NCBI GenBank assembly: GCA_902810765.1 | Contig: CADDYR010000008.1 | Coordinates: 1-33,796 of the forward strand | Origin: Chloroflexota bacterium | GTDB lineage: Bacteria > Chloroflexota > Chloroflexia > Thermobaculales > Thermobaculaceae | Reading direction: 5' to 3' | Length of the DNA stretch: 33,796 nt | Shown here: positions 1 to 8,078 of the stretch, piece after piece | Numbering within the stretch: position 1 is the stretch's first letter | How the letters are laid out: the number at the start of each line of letters is the position of its first letter | Made by a program: the position numbers and the translations under genes | Notes under the pieces: model-generated | Databases searched by the model: none | The model's input: only the letters and a program-made list of their open reading frames with translations | Told to the model about the DNA's origin: nothing

Positions 1-112
1 CTCCCTGCCCGACCACGACACCACCCCCGAGCGGCTCGCCCGCTCCACGAAGAGCGTCACCGCCTCGGACCGGGCGAGCCGCTCGGGGGTGGTGTCGTGG
101 TCGGGCAGGGAG
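1..112. repeat. 42-bp perfect inverted repeat at window edge (fold-back)
   Basis: Positions 1-42 are the exact reverse complement of 71-112, with a 28-base unique spacer at 43-70. The right arm lies in frame inside a normal-looking NB-ARC coding region (residues LPDHDTTPERLAR of the minus-strand gene). The left arm reads the same bases backwards, so the protein after residue 265 turns into an antisense echo. A perfect 42-bp palindrome inside a conserved coding domain is not expected. It most likely marks a fold-back chimera or assembly end, though a true terminal inverted repeat cannot be excluded. Confidence 0.95.
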
Positions 113-837
113 AGCGGGTGCAGGGGGAAGTTGTGCTCTCCCGGCACCCTGAGGAGTACGCGGCTCGTGACGAGCGCCTTCAGCCCCGGGCAGCCGCGCA
201 GCAGCTCGGTCAGGTACCCGGAAGCGTCAGTCAGGTGCTCGAGGTTGTCGAGCACGAGCAGCGTGCGCCTGTCCCGGAGGTACGCCGGAAGATCGGCCGG
301 CGGCCGCGGGAGCTTGTCACGCTCCCCGATGGCGCGCGCGATGGCGGCCCCGACGAGCCCCGCGGACGTCACCGACGCGAGCCCGACGAAGCAGACGCCG
401 TGCTCGAACTCCGGCGCCAGCCTGCTCGCCAGCTCGAGAGCGAGCCGGGTCTTGCCCGCACCCGGCGTCCCCGTGAGCGTGACCAGACGCACTCGTGGGT
501 CGAGGAGCAGGGCGCTCAGCTCGGCCATCTCGCGCTCACGGCCGACGAAGGTGGTGAGCCTCGCCGGGATGTTGTGGCCCGTCGCGAGCGCGGGCGTTCG
601 CAGCCGGGGCCCGACCGACTCCCTCAGGCGCTCTCGCTCTCCCTCGGAGAGCCCGAGGGCCTCCGTGAGCAGGCGCAGGGTCTCGCGGTGCGGAGTCTGC
701 TTGACTCCTCGCTCGAGGTCGCTCACCGCCCGCGTGCTGATCCCGGCCCGCTCTGCCAGCTCCTCCTGGGTCAGCCTCGCCGCGAGCCGGTGCCGCCTGA
801 GCAGGTCGCCGAACCTCTCCCGTCCTGCCTCGGCCAT
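1..837 (-). CDS. XRE-family HTH / NB-ARC (STAND) ATPase regulator, partial
   Basis: Start of a large signal-transduction ATPase; 279 codons are present before the window edge. Residues about 5-60 form an XRE-type helix-turn-helix (TQEELAERAGISTRAVSDLE). The NB-ARC domain follows: Walker A GTPGAGKT at 123-130, Walker B LLVLDNLEH at 193-201 and a TSR sensor motif at 224-226. This architecture is common in Actinobacteria and Chloroflexota, where TPR or LuxR-type regions usually follow; that part is missing here. The ATG at 835-837 was chosen because it places the HTH at the N-terminus; the ribosome site (GGGAAGTGGG) is weak. Sequence beyond residue 265 comes from the inverted repeat and should not be trusted as protein. 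The regulated target is unknown. Confidence 0.85.
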   Translation of the reverse strand, partial: MAEAGRERFGDLLRRHRLAARLTQEELAERAGISTRAVSDLERGVKQTPHRETLRLLTEALGLSEGERERLRESVGPRLRTPALATGHNIPARLTTFVGREREMAELSALLLDPRVRLVTLTGTPGAGKTRLALELASRLAPEFEHGVCFVGLASVTSAGLVGAAIARAIGERDKLPRPPADLPAYLRDRRTLLVLDNLEHLTDASGYLTELLRGCPGLKALVTSRVLLRVPGEHNFPLHPLSLPDHDTTPERLARSEAVTLFVERASRSGVVSWSGRE

Positions 838-895
838 AGCGCACCCACTTCCCTACGCATCCCACAGCGGCGCGGCCGCTTCCGATCGCGCAGCC

Positions 896-1414
896 CTATG
901 TTACAACAGCTCCTCCTTGCCTTCCAGCCAGGTTGCCGGGTGGCTCGGAGACGAGGGCTACGTTGTGCGGTCCCCTGAACGGCAGCACGACGCGCTCATA
1001 CTCGACCGAGCGATCCCGATAGAACTCCTCGATCGCGGCGAGCAGCTCCTCCTTGCCCAGCTTCTCGTCGGACCAGAAGTTGCAGCAGGGCACCAGGATC
1101 GCGGGACGCACTAGCGCGGCCTCCGCCGCAGCCCTCGTGGCCTGATCGGGATGGAGCCCCACGATCAGGTCGTAGTAGGACGCAAGCGAGGGGTCCATCT
1201 CCTGCTGGAGGTTGCCGACCCCGCGCAGCACCCAGCCTCGCGTGTCCACGACCTCGCAGACGTAGTTGTACCTCTTCGTGAGGATGCGGGCGAGCATCCC
1301 CTGTCCGCCCGCCACGTCCGCGATGTACCTCACGCGGTTGCCGTACCTCTCGGCTATGAACCCGGCGAGCGCCTCGAAGCGTGAGGGGTCGCCATGAAAC
1401 CTGTGCCGACTCAT
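896..1414 (-). CDS. Class I SAM-dependent methyltransferase-like protein
   Basis: A 172-residue protein with a Rossmann-type SAM-binding start: IADVAGGQGMLA (about residues 31-42) resembles motif I, followed by an acidic residue at the end of the next strand (VVDTRGW). YDLIVGLHPDQAT sits where motif IV is expected, and ILVPCCNFW resembles the double-cysteine strand of the TRM13/METTL25-like group. That resemblance is a weak inference and the substrate is unknown. The protein is short for a full methyltransferase with a substrate domain. It lies between the NB-ARC regulator downstream and the rhamnosidase upstream, all on the same strand, with a 66-base gap from the latter. The ATG at 1412-1414 has only a GAAGAG ribosome site directly next to it, so the start is uncertain. 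Confidence 0.65.
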   Translation of the reverse strand: MSRHRFHGDPSRFEALAGFIAERYGNRVRYIADVAGGQGMLARILTKRYNYVCEVVDTRGWVLRGVGNLQQEMDPSLASYYDLIVGLHPDQATRAAAEAALVRPAILVPCCNFWSDEKLGKEELLAAIEEFYRDRSVEYERVVLPFRGPHNVALVSEPPGNLAGRQGGAVVT

Positions 1415-1450
1415 CTCTTCACGGCCACAACCTACGAGAGGATGATATCA

Positions 1451-1472
1451 GGCGCACGACGGCTTGTGCGCC
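1451..1472. terminator. Hairpin between rhamnosidase and methyltransferase genes
   Basis: GGCGCAC at 1451-1457 pairs perfectly with GTGCGCC at 1466-1472 around an 8-base loop. It lies 9 bases beyond the rhamnosidase stop codon. There is no T-tract, so it may be a weak or factor-assisted terminator. Confidence 0.4.
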
Positions 1473-1480
1473 GGCGCATC

Positions 1481-4093
1481 TCACTCGACCCGACAGGAAA
1501 AGCCGTACTCGCCCGAGCCCACCCTCAGGGCGACGAAGCCTTCCTCTGCGGTCACCGCCTCGACTCCCTCGGCCTCCGAGACAGGCACGTCGCTCTCGGT
1601 GACCTGGGACGGGTCCGGGCACGGCAGGCGCACGCTCGCAGTCGTGTTCGCGGGGATGGAGACCCTCAGCGAGAAGCGCCCGTCCTCGAGCCTCCACCCG
1701 GTCGCGATCCGACCGCGCACCGAGTCGTACTCTCCCCTGGCCCACGTGAGCCCGCCGCCCGGCCTGGGATGTATCAGCACGCTCCGAAATCCCGGCTCGG
1801 CGGGCGCGATGCCCGCGATGTTCCGGTACATCCACTCCCCTACCGACCCGAATCCGTAGTGGTTGAACGAGTTCATCCGGGGGTCCTGGAAGCCCCGCTC
1901 CTCGGTCCAGCCGTCCCACCTCTCCCAGATCGTGGTCGCGCCGTGCAGGATCGGATAGCCCCAGGACGGGAAGGTATCCTGGTTCAGCAGCCTGTAGGCC
2001 ACGTCCAGGTGGCCGGTATCGGCGAGCACCTGAAGCAGATAGGGGGTGCCTAGAAACCCGGTCGAGAGGTGCCAGTTTCGCCGCTCGATGTCCTCGACCA
2101 GATGACCTGCTGCCGCGTCGCGCAGCTCCTCCGGCAGCAGATCGAAGTGCAGCGCCAGCACGTAGCCCGTCTGGGTGTCGCCCCTGATCCGTCCATCCGG
2201 TGAGACGAACTCGCGATCGAACGCCTCGCGTATCTGACCGAACAGCCTCTCGTACTCCCCAGCGTCTCCGTCCCTGCCGAGCTCGCGGGCGACCTCAGCC
2301 ACGAGGCTCGTGCTGTGCGCGAAGAAGGCGGTGCCGATCAGGTCCTTCGGGGCGTCGGAGTTGACGCTCAGCCAGTCGCCGTACCCCTCAGCGGGGCGGA
2401 TGAGGTCGCGGGAGTGCTCTCTGAGGTACTCGATCCACCTCTGCATCGAGCCGTAGTGCTCCTCGAGCATCCGCCGATCGCCGAACTGCAGGTAGATCAC
2501 CCAGGGCACGATCACGCCCACGTCACCCCAGCCCGCCCTGCCGGAGCCCAGCAGGCCCTCTCCGACCATTGGCGCCACGTCGGCGAAGGCGCCGTCGGGC
2601 CGCTGCGCGTCCTCCACATCCCGCAGCCACTTCTCGAAGAACGCAGCGGTGTCCATGTTGAAGCTCGCGGTGGCGGCGAACATCTGCGCGTCGCCCGCCC
2701 AGCCCAGACGCTCGTCCCGCTGTGGACAGTCCGTGGGCACGCTGAAGAAGTTGCCTCTCTGGCTCCACACGATGTTGTGCTGTAGCCGGTTCAGGAGCTC
2801 GCTCGAGGTCTCGAAGACGCCGGTTGGCGGCATCGCGGAGTGCGCGACGAGGCCGGTGACGACGTCGGGCGAAGGCTCGCCAGGGTACCCGGTGACCTCG
2901 ACGTAGCGGAAGCCGTGATATGTGAAGTGAGGCTCGTACACCTCCTCGCCGTCGCCCCGGAGCACGTACTCGTCGGTCTGCTTCGCCGTTCGCAGGTTCT
3001 CCGTGTAGAGGGTGCCGTCGGGGCCGAGCACCTCGGCGTGGCGCAGGGTCACCTTCGTGCCGGCCCCGCCGCTCGCCCTAAGTCGGGTCCACCCCACCAT
3101 GTTCTGTCCCATATCGAACACGTACACGCCCCGGGAGGGCCGCGTCACCGCCACTGGCCGCAGCTCCTCGGTCACGCGTATCGGGGGGTCTACCTGCGCC
3201 ACGATCGCGGCGGGAAGCCTCTCGGCAACTTCCGCCTCCGCCCAGCTCGAGTCGTCGAGCTCGGGCGCGTCCCAGCCCTGCCGCTCCTCCCGCGCGTCGC
3301 AGCTCTCCCCCATCAGGATGTCCGCCGAGCGTATCGCCCCGTCGGATGCCCTCCACGTTCGGTCGGAGAGGACGCTGTCCGCGGTGCCGTCCTCGTACTC
3401 AATGTTCAGCTGAAGGACGAAGTACGGCCTCTCGCCGTACTGGCGAGGTCCGAACATGCCGACGTGCCCCGAGTACCAGCCGGGCGCAAGGACCGCCCCG
3501 ACCGCGTTCTGACCCTGCCGGATCGCCTCGGTGACGTCGTACGTCTGGTACTGCACGCGCAGCCTGTAGTCTGTCCAGCCCGGCGCGAAGCGGTCGTGAC
3601 CCACCACGCCTCCGTTCAGGTGCAGCTCGTACAGACCGAGCGCGGTCGCGTAGGCCCGGGCGCGTCGCACGGGCTTGGAGACCTCGAACTCGCCGCGCAG
3701 GTACGGCACCTCCGCGCCGCTCCATCCGATCCAGTCGCCCTTCCACTCCGACCGGTCGAGGAGGCCCATCTCCCACCAGGCGGGCTCAGACCACCCGGAG
3801 GGGTGTCCGTCGCGGTCCCAGGCGCGCACCTTCCACCAGCACCGCTGGCTCGAGCGGAGGTCCGGCCCGGCGTACTCCACGTTCAGCGACTCGCCGCCCT
3901 CCACCCGGCCCGAGTCCCACAGGTCCCCTCGGTCCGAGTCGAGGGCGTGGAGTTCCGAGGCCACCAGGATCTGGTAGGCGGTCTGGCGGTCGCCGCGCCG
4001 GTCCGACTCGAGGGCCCAGCTCAGCCTCGGCCTCAGCACGTCTATGCCCAGAGGGTTCTCACGGTACTCGGTTCGAAGTCTGATCGCTCTCAT
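1481..4093 (-). CDS. Alpha-L-rhamnosidase (glycoside hydrolase family 78)
   Basis: An 870-residue enzyme that releases terminal alpha-L-rhamnose from rhamnosides or pectic side chains. It has the usual GH78 order: N-terminal beta domains (about 1-310), a concanavalin-like domain, the (alpha/alpha)6 catalytic barrel and a C-terminal beta domain. The signature DCPQRDERLGWAGDAQ starts near residue 453 and contains the expected general acid Glu. TTIWERWDGW near residue 724 contains the expected base Glu, and the conserved NHYGFGSVGEWMY follows. The reading frame is open 53 codons upstream, but the ATG at 4091-4093 follows GGAGGGGGAG and gives the typical N-terminus, so it is preferred. No signal peptide is evident, suggesting an intracellular enzyme acting on imported oligosaccharides. 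It is divergent from an SGNH hydrolase and a dehydrogenase. Confidence 0.93.
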   Translation of the reverse strand: MRAIRLRTEYRENPLGIDVLRPRLSWALESDRRGDRQTAYQILVASELHALDSDRGDLWDSGRVEGGESLNVEYAGPDLRSSQRCWWKVRAWDRDGHPSGWSEPAWWEMGLLDRSEWKGDWIGWSGAEVPYLRGEFEVSKPVRRARAYATALGLYELHLNGGVVGHDRFAPGWTDYRLRVQYQTYDVTEAIRQGQNAVGAVLAPGWYSGHVGMFGPRQYGERPYFVLQLNIEYEDGTADSVLSDRTWRASDGAIRSADILMGESCDAREERQGWDAPELDDSSWAEAEVAERLPAAIVAQVDPPIRVTEELRPVAVTRPSRGVYVFDMGQNMVGWTRLRASGGAGTKVTLRHAEVLGPDGTLYTENLRTAKQTDEYVLRGDGEEVYEPHFTYHGFRYVEVTGYPGEPSPDVVTGLVAHSAMPPTGVFETSSELLNRLQHNIVWSQRGNFFSVPTDCPQRDERLGWAGDAQMFAATASFNMDTAAFFEKWLRDVEDAQRPDGAFADVAPMVGEGLLGSGRAGWGDVGVIVPWVIYLQFGDRRMLEEHYGSMQRWIEYLREHSRDLIRPAEGYGDWLSVNSDAPKDLIGTAFFAHSTSLVAEVARELGRDGDAGEYERLFGQIREAFDREFVSPDGRIRGDTQTGYVLALHFDLLPEELRDAAAGHLVEDIERRNWHLSTGFLGTPYLLQVLADTGHLDVAYRLLNQDTFPSWGYPILHGATTIWERWDGWTEERGFQDPRMNSFNHYGFGSVGEWMYRNIAGIAPAEPGFRSVLIHPRPGGGLTWARGEYDSVRGRIATGWRLEDGRFSLRVSIPANTTASVRLPCPDPSQVTESDVPVSEAEGVEAVTAEEGFVALRVGSGEYGFSCRVE

Positions 4094-4125
4094 CTCCCCC
4101 TCCCGCTCGAAGGCGCGTGTCCGTG

Positions 4126-4161
4126 CCGATGATGTATCGCACACGCCGATGCTATCATCGG
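4126..4161. promoter_or_regulatory. Operator-like palindromes between rhamnosidase and SGNH genes
   Basis: CCGATG-CTAT-CATCGG at 4146-4161 is a perfect 6+6 palindrome. A related copy beginning CCGATGATG lies 20 bases away at 4126, and CCGATGAT there also pairs with ATCATCGG at 4154-4161. The position in the divergent intergenic region, 33-68 bases before the rhamnosidase start, suits a sugar-responsive repressor site. The regulator is not in this window as far as I can tell. Confidence 0.4.
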
Positions 4162-4217
4162 GCAACACGATAACAGAGGCTTCGGGCAGAGTCCACAGCA
4201 GCGAGGCTCCGCGGACG

Positions 4218-4226
4218 TGGTAAGAT
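4218..4226 (+). promoter_or_regulatory. Extended -10 promoter candidate for SGNH-Gfo/Idh genes
   Basis: TGG-TAAGAT gives an extended -10 (TGn plus hexamer) about 50 bases before the SGNH start. No good -35 is seen at 16-18 bases. The same nine bases occur upstream of the thiE-like gene. Confidence 0.4.
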
Positions 4227-4277
4227 TGCGTTCGACCTCGGCGACGTGACAACGACTACACGACGAAGGAGGTGTGG

Positions 4278-4925
4278 ATGCTCTTTGGACGGGGACAGAA
4301 GATCGTGTTCATCGGCGACAGCATCACCGACTGCGGCAGGCGGGACGTCGCGGCACCCTACGGCAATGGGTACGTAAGCATGGTCCGCAGCCTGCTCATC
4401 GCGCGATACCCCGACCTGGGGCTGACCTTCGTGAACAAGGGGATCGGCGGAGACACGACCCGCGACCTCGCCGCCCGATGGGACGAGGACGTGATCGCCG
4501 AGCAGCCCGACTGGCTCTCCGTGAAGATCGGCATCAACGACGTGTGGCGGGCGTTCGGCCCGAACGCGCACGAGGCGGTGCCGCTGCCGGAGTATGAGCG
4601 GACCCTGAGGGACCTGCTCGAGCGCACCAGCAGGGAGACGAACGCGCGCCTCATCCTGATGGAGCCGTACGTGATCGAGCCCGACCGCACTCAGCCCATG
4701 CGCAGCCGGATGGACCTGTACGGCGCGGCGGTGCGCCAGCTCGCGGCGGAGTTCTGCGCGACGCTCGTGCCGACCCAGGCCGCGTTCGACGCTGTGCTCC
4801 GGCACACCCGGCCCGAGGACTGGGCGCCCGACCAGGTCCACCCGAACGAGCCCGGCCATGCCGTGATCGCCCTGGCGTTCCTACGGGCGATCGGCTTCGA
4901 GATGCCCGACGGCTCCCGACACTGA
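4278..4925 (+). CDS. SGNH/GDSL-family hydrolase (esterase)
   Basis: A 215-residue cytoplasmic-looking esterase of the SGNH fold. All blocks are visible: block [13 protein letters not shown] with the catalytic Ser, block [12 protein letters not shown] with the oxyanion Gly, block [11 protein letters not shown] with the Asn, and block [11 protein letters not shown] with the Asp-x-x-His pair. Homologues act as acetylesterases on carbohydrates, including rhamnogalacturonan; the location beside a rhamnosidase suggests deacetylation of rhamnose-containing oligosaccharides (inference). The ATG at 4278 is 5 bases after a strong AAGGAGGT. A GTG two codons earlier overlaps that ribosome site and is unlikely. 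The next gene begins 29 bases downstream and is probably co-transcribed. Confidence 0.88.
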   Translation: MLFGRGQKIVFIGDSITDCGRRDVAAPYGNGYVSMVRSLLIARYPDLGLTFVNKGIGGDTTRDLAARWDEDVIAEQPDWLSVKIGINDVWRAFGPNAHEAVPLPEYERTLRDLLERTSRETNARLILMEPYVIEPDRTQPMRSRMDLYGAAVRQLAAEFCATLVPTQAAFDAVLRHTRPEDWAPDQVHPNEPGHAVIALAFLRAIGFEMPDGSRH

Positions 4926-4954
4926 GCAACACAGCACACCGAAAGGAACCTCGT

Positions 4955-6061
4955 ATGACGAGCCAGCGCACGGCAGTCGGAGTGATCGGCTGCGGGAAGA
5001 TCAGCAGCGCGTACCTCGAGCGGCTCGGGTCGTTCGATCAGGTGGAGGTCGTGGCGTGCGCCGACCTCGACCCCGTCCGCGCGCAGACGCAGGCGGAGAC
5101 GTTCGGCATCCCGAAGCCGTGCAGCGTGGACGACCTGATCGCTGACCCGGAGGTGGATATCGTCCTCAACCTGACGGTGCCCCAGGCGCACGCGTCGGTG
5201 GATATCGCCGCGATCGAGGCGGGCAGGCACGTGTACAGCGAGAAGCCGCTCGCGGTCGGCCTGGAGGAGGGACGCAAGGTCATCGCGCTGGCGCACGAGC
5301 GGGGGGTGCGGGTCGGCTGTGCGCCGGACACGTTTCTGGGCGGCGGGCTGCAGACCTGCCGCAGGCTGATGGACGAGGGCGTGATCGGCGAGCCCGTGGC
5401 GGCCACGGCGTTCATGATGAGCCACGGCCCGGAGGACTGGCACCCCGACCCCGAGTTCCTGTACCAGCCTGGCGCGGGGCCGCTCTTCGACATGGGGCCG
5501 TACTACATCACCGCGCTGATAAACATGCTCGGCCCGGTGAGGCGCGTGACCGGCTCCGCGCGCATCTCGATGCCAGAGCGGACGATACTGAGCCAGCCGA
5601 AGCACGGGCAGAAGATCAGGGTGAACACGCCGACCCACCTCGCGGGCGTGCTCGACTTCGAGGGCGGGCCAATAGCCACGCTCGTCACAAGCTTCGACGT
5701 GTGGGCCGCCGAGGTGCCGAGGATGGAGCTCTACGGCACGAAGGGCACCCTGAGCCTGCCCGACCCCAACACCTTCCACGGTCCCGTGAGGCTGAATCTC
5801 CAGGGGGAGGGGGAGTGGTGCGAGGTGCCGCTCGAGTACGGGTTCACCGGGAGCGAGCGAGGCATCGGGCTGCTGGACATGGCGAACGCGATCAGGACCG
5901 GCAGGCCGAACAGGGCGAACGGCGAGATGGCTCTGCACGTGCTTGAGATCATGCACGCGGTCCACGACGCCTCCCGCGAGGGTCGGCACGTCGACCTCAC
6001 CACCACCTGTGCCCGCCCCGCCCCCCTGCCACGGGGCGAGGGAGAGGGCGTCTTCGCCTGA
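4955..6061 (+). CDS. Gfo/Idh/MocA family oxidoreductase
   Basis: A 368-residue NAD(P)-dependent sugar or cyclitol dehydrogenase. The Rossmann start is [28 protein letters not shown] carries the conserved EKP lysine near residue 97, and a C-terminal GFO_IDH_MocA_C-like domain follows. The ATG at 4955 follows AAAGGAA at normal spacing. It is the third member of the rhamnosidase-SGNH-dehydrogenase neighbourhood, so oxidation of a sugar freed by the other two is plausible, but the substrate cannot be read from sequence. The last 20 or so residues ([14 protein letters not shown]) are low complexity and are encoded by a GC-rich palindrome, unlike a normal family C-terminus; they may come from a repeat that extended the frame. 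Confidence 0.9.
   Translation: MTSQRTAVGVIGCGKISSAYLERLGSFDQVEVVACADLDPVRAQTQAETFGIPKPCSVDDLIADPEVDIVLNLTVPQAHASVDIAAIEAGRHVYSEKPLAVGLEEGRKVIALAHERGVRVGCAPDTFLGGGLQTCRRLMDEGVIGEPVAATAFMMSHGPEDWHPDPEFLYQPGAGPLFDMGPYYITALINMLGPVRRVTGSARISMPERTILSQPKHGQKIRVNTPTHLAGVLDFEGGPIATLVTSFDVWAAEVPRMELYGTKGTLSLPDPNTFHGPVRLNLQGEGEWCEVPLEYGFTGSERGIGLLDMANAIRTGRPNRANGEMALHVLEIMHAVHDASREGRHVDLTTTCARPAPLPRGEGEGVFA
6014..6038. repeat. GC-rich palindrome at the 3' end of the Gfo/Idh gene
   Basis: CGCCCCG at 6014-6020 pairs with CGGGGCG at 6032-6038, flanked by GAGGGAGAGGG. It sits inside the last codons of the dehydrogenase, just before a convergent gene. It may be a REP-like dispersed element or a GC-only terminator. 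Confidence 0.5.
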
Positions 6062-6071
6062 GCGCCGTGCG

Positions 6072-6692
6072 CTAGTCCGACTCGAGGCCGAGGAGGTACG
6101 CGGTGAAGCCGCCGATCTCGTGCAGGATCGAGCGGAGCTGCGCACCGCGGTTGCGCTCGATCGGGCTCGTGGTCGTCGGCGAGCCGTGCGCCACGAGCCC
6201 GAGGTCTGACGCCATCCGCTCGGATCGAAAGATGTGGAAGCGGTCGCTCACCAGGATCGCGGAGCGCAGCTGCCGCGAGCGCATCCGGCGGGCCACCGCG
6301 CGGAGGCTGCCGAGCGTGTTGTTCCCCTCGCCCACGCTCACAAGGTGCGACCAAGGTATCCCGCGCAGATGCAGGTAGCTCGTGCCCGCCTGACCTTCGG
6401 TGTACTGGTCGCCGGGCTGCTTGCCTCCCGTCACGATCACCACCGGTGCCCTCCCCCGCTCGTAGAGCTGGTAGGCGTGGTCGAGCCTCGCCCTGAACAC
6501 CGGCGACGGTCGTCCGTCGTACTGCGCGGCCCCGAGCACCACTATCGCGTCGGAGCGCGGGGAGTCATCCTGCTGGCCGACCGCGTATATGACCACCCCC
6601 AGGCCCACGACCCACAGCAGGGGCAGCAGCAGCACGGCGACAAGGGCCATCCGGATCGCGCGGACGCCACCGCGCTTCTTGCGCACGCTCAC
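6072..6692 (-). CDS. DUF218 (YdcF/SanA-like) membrane protein
   Basis: About 206 residues. An N-terminal positively charged stretch is followed by one membrane segment (about residues 14-35, VALVAVLLLPLLWVVGLGVV) and then a DUF218 domain beginning SDAIVVLGAAQYDGRPSPVF. Further family positions are VIVTGGKQPGD, EGNNTLGSLRAVARRM and LVSDRFHIFRSERMA. Family members (SanA, ElyC, YdcF) affect envelope integrity or vancomycin sensitivity; the biochemical activity is not settled. GTG at 6690-6692 is preferred because GAGGAG at 6701-6706 is correctly spaced for it. A GTG at 6699-6701 overlaps that site. The gene converges on the Gfo/Idh gene and diverges from the GNAT-ankyrin gene. Confidence 0.85.
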   Translation of the reverse strand: MSVRKKRGGVRAIRMALVAVLLLPLLWVVGLGVVIYAVGQQDDSPRSDAIVVLGAAQYDGRPSPVFRARLDHAYQLYERGRAPVVIVTGGKQPGDQYTEGQAGTSYLHLRGIPWSHLVSVGEGNNTLGSLRAVARRMRSRQLRSAILVSDRFHIFRSERMASDLGLVAHGSPTTTSPIERNRGAQLRSILHEIGGFTAYLLGLESD

Positions 6693-6732
6693 AGCAACCA
6701 CTCCTCATCACTATATCAGCGCCGCGATGAGG

Positions 6733-6761
6733 TTGTTACGCAACCACCCCCTCTGTAGCAT
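6733..6761 (+). promoter_or_regulatory. Promoter candidate for GNAT-ankyrin gene
   Basis: TTGTTA at 6733-6738 and TAGCAT at 6756-6761 are separated by 17 bases and lie 28 bases before the chosen start. Each hexamer matches four of six consensus bases. The -35 overlaps a small GGTTG/CAACC hairpin. Confidence 0.35.
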
Positions 6762-6788
6762 GGGCGGGCACCAGCGGAGATGCACTCC

Positions 6789-8078
6789 ATGCCCCATTTC
6801 CTGACTAGCGCCTCGGAGCCCGATCTCGTCCGCGCCATCGGCGAGAACATGGCCGCCTTCCTTCGGGCGCTCGCCCTCGCCTCGGGCGGCACGTGCCGCC
6901 GCGGGGACGGTGTCGTGTGGACCGAGGGCTCGGGCAGCGGCCCCGACCTGCTGCTCCTGCCGGACCGTGCTCCCTTGAGCCGCGTGTTCGCTCGCGTGGA
7001 CGAGGCCCTCGACTCCTACCGGTCGCAGGGAGAGCGGCGCCCTATCCACGCCTGGCACATCGGGATCGGCGAAGTGCCGGAAGCGGGCGTTAGGCTCGCC
7101 GCGCGCGGCTTCGACTGGAGCTTCCGGCCGCACTGGATGGTCTGCGACCTGGCCAGGCTCCGCACCGACCACCCGACGCCGCCCGATCTCATGGTCCGTC
7201 AGACGGGGGGAAGTGGCCTCTGGGATGACTACGTGCATCCCGCGCACGGAGACAACGAGGAGTGGCGCTCGCTCGTTGCGGCGCGCGAGACTGCGGCCGG
7301 GCGGCGGCCGAAGAGCTACCGCCTCTACCTGGCGTTCCTTGGCAGCAAGCCCGTGGGCGCGAGCTCCGTCTTCATCACGAGCGGCAAGCACGGGGTGGCC
7401 GGTATCTTCGACGTGGGTGTGGTGCCGGAAGAGCGCAACCGGGGCATCGGCACGGCGGTGACGCTCGCCGCCTGCGAGGCCGCCCGCGACGCTGGCTGCA
7501 GGTTCGCCGTGCTGAACGCCACGCCGCTCGGTGAGCCGGTGTACCGCAGGCTCGGCTTTGGGTCGCTCGGCCACGGCCAGACCTGGCAGATGACCCCGGA
7601 GGCCCTGCATAACCCCCCGACCGGTCCGAGGCTCGCGCTCGCGGAGGCGGTGGGTCTGGGCGATCTGGAGAGGCTCGAGTCGCTGGGCAGACGGGAGGAC
7701 CTCGACGCCCCGCTGCCCTCCGGGCTGACGCTGATCGAGCTCGCCGCCCGGGTCGGTCGGGCCGCCTCCGCGGAGTGGCTCGTGCGGCACGGAGCAGAGC
7801 TGGACGTGCTCTCCGCGTGGGACCTCGGCTGGAGAGAGCGGGTGCCGGAGCTCCTGAGCCGCGACCCCGCGCTCGCGAACCGAAGGCACGGCCGGGAGCG
7901 GACGACCCCGCTGCACGAGGCGGTGCACCGGGGAGACGCCGAGCTCGCGCGGGTGCTGCTCGAGGCCGGAGCCGACCTAGAGGCGCGGGACGCCACGTTC
8001 GACTCCACCCCGCTCGGCTGGGCACAGCATCTCGGCCGGTCGGAGATAGCCGCGATGATCGAGGCGCGCTCGGGCTAG
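6789..8078 (+). CDS. GNAT N-acetyltransferase fused to C-terminal ankyrin repeats
   Basis: A 429-residue protein. The first 120 residues look like a degenerate GNAT or GNAT-accessory half. A clear GNAT domain spans about 175-260, with acetyl-CoA motif A VVPEERNRGIGTA near 211-223 and the closing YRRLGF. After a short linker, residues about 280-426 form ankyrin-type repeats; the clearest is TTPLHEAVHRGDAELARVLL plus EAGADLEARD. The acetyl acceptor is unknown; ankyrin repeats would normally supply a protein-binding surface. ATG at 6789 is 9 bases after GCGGAG. An ATG three codons upstream overlaps that site. The stop shares bases with the convergent SDR gene. Confidence 0.85.
   Translation: MPHFLTSASEPDLVRAIGENMAAFLRALALASGGTCRRGDGVVWTEGSGSGPDLLLLPDRAPLSRVFARVDEALDSYRSQGERRPIHAWHIGIGEVPEAGVRLAARGFDWSFRPHWMVCDLARLRTDHPTPPDLMVRQTGGSGLWDDYVHPAHGDNEEWRSLVAARETAAGRRPKSYRLYLAFLGSKPVGASSVFITSGKHGVAGIFDVGVVPEERNRGIGTAVTLAACEAARDAGCRFAVLNATPLGEPVYRRLGFGSLGHGQTWQMTPEALHNPPTGPRLALAEAVGLGDLERLESLGRREDLDAPLPSGLTLIELAARVGRAASAEWLVRHGAELDVLSAWDLGWRERVPELLSRDPALANRRHGRERTTPLHEAVHRGDAELARVLLEAGADLEARDATFDSTPLGWAQHLGRSEIAAMIEARSG

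Noticed and set aside
1-112. Insertion sequence or transposon end
   Set aside because: The inverted arms lie inside one conserved coding domain with no transposase or target duplication; a fold-back artefact explains the frame behaviour better.
89-1114. Long plus-strand open frames opposite the NB-ARC and methyltransferase genes
   Set aside because: They are antisense to genes with clear motifs, have Arg/Ser-rich low-complexity products and arise from high GC content.
2840-4132. 430-codon plus-strand frame opposite the rhamnosidase
   Set aside because: Shadow of a convincing GH78 gene; no domain pattern and no ribosome site.
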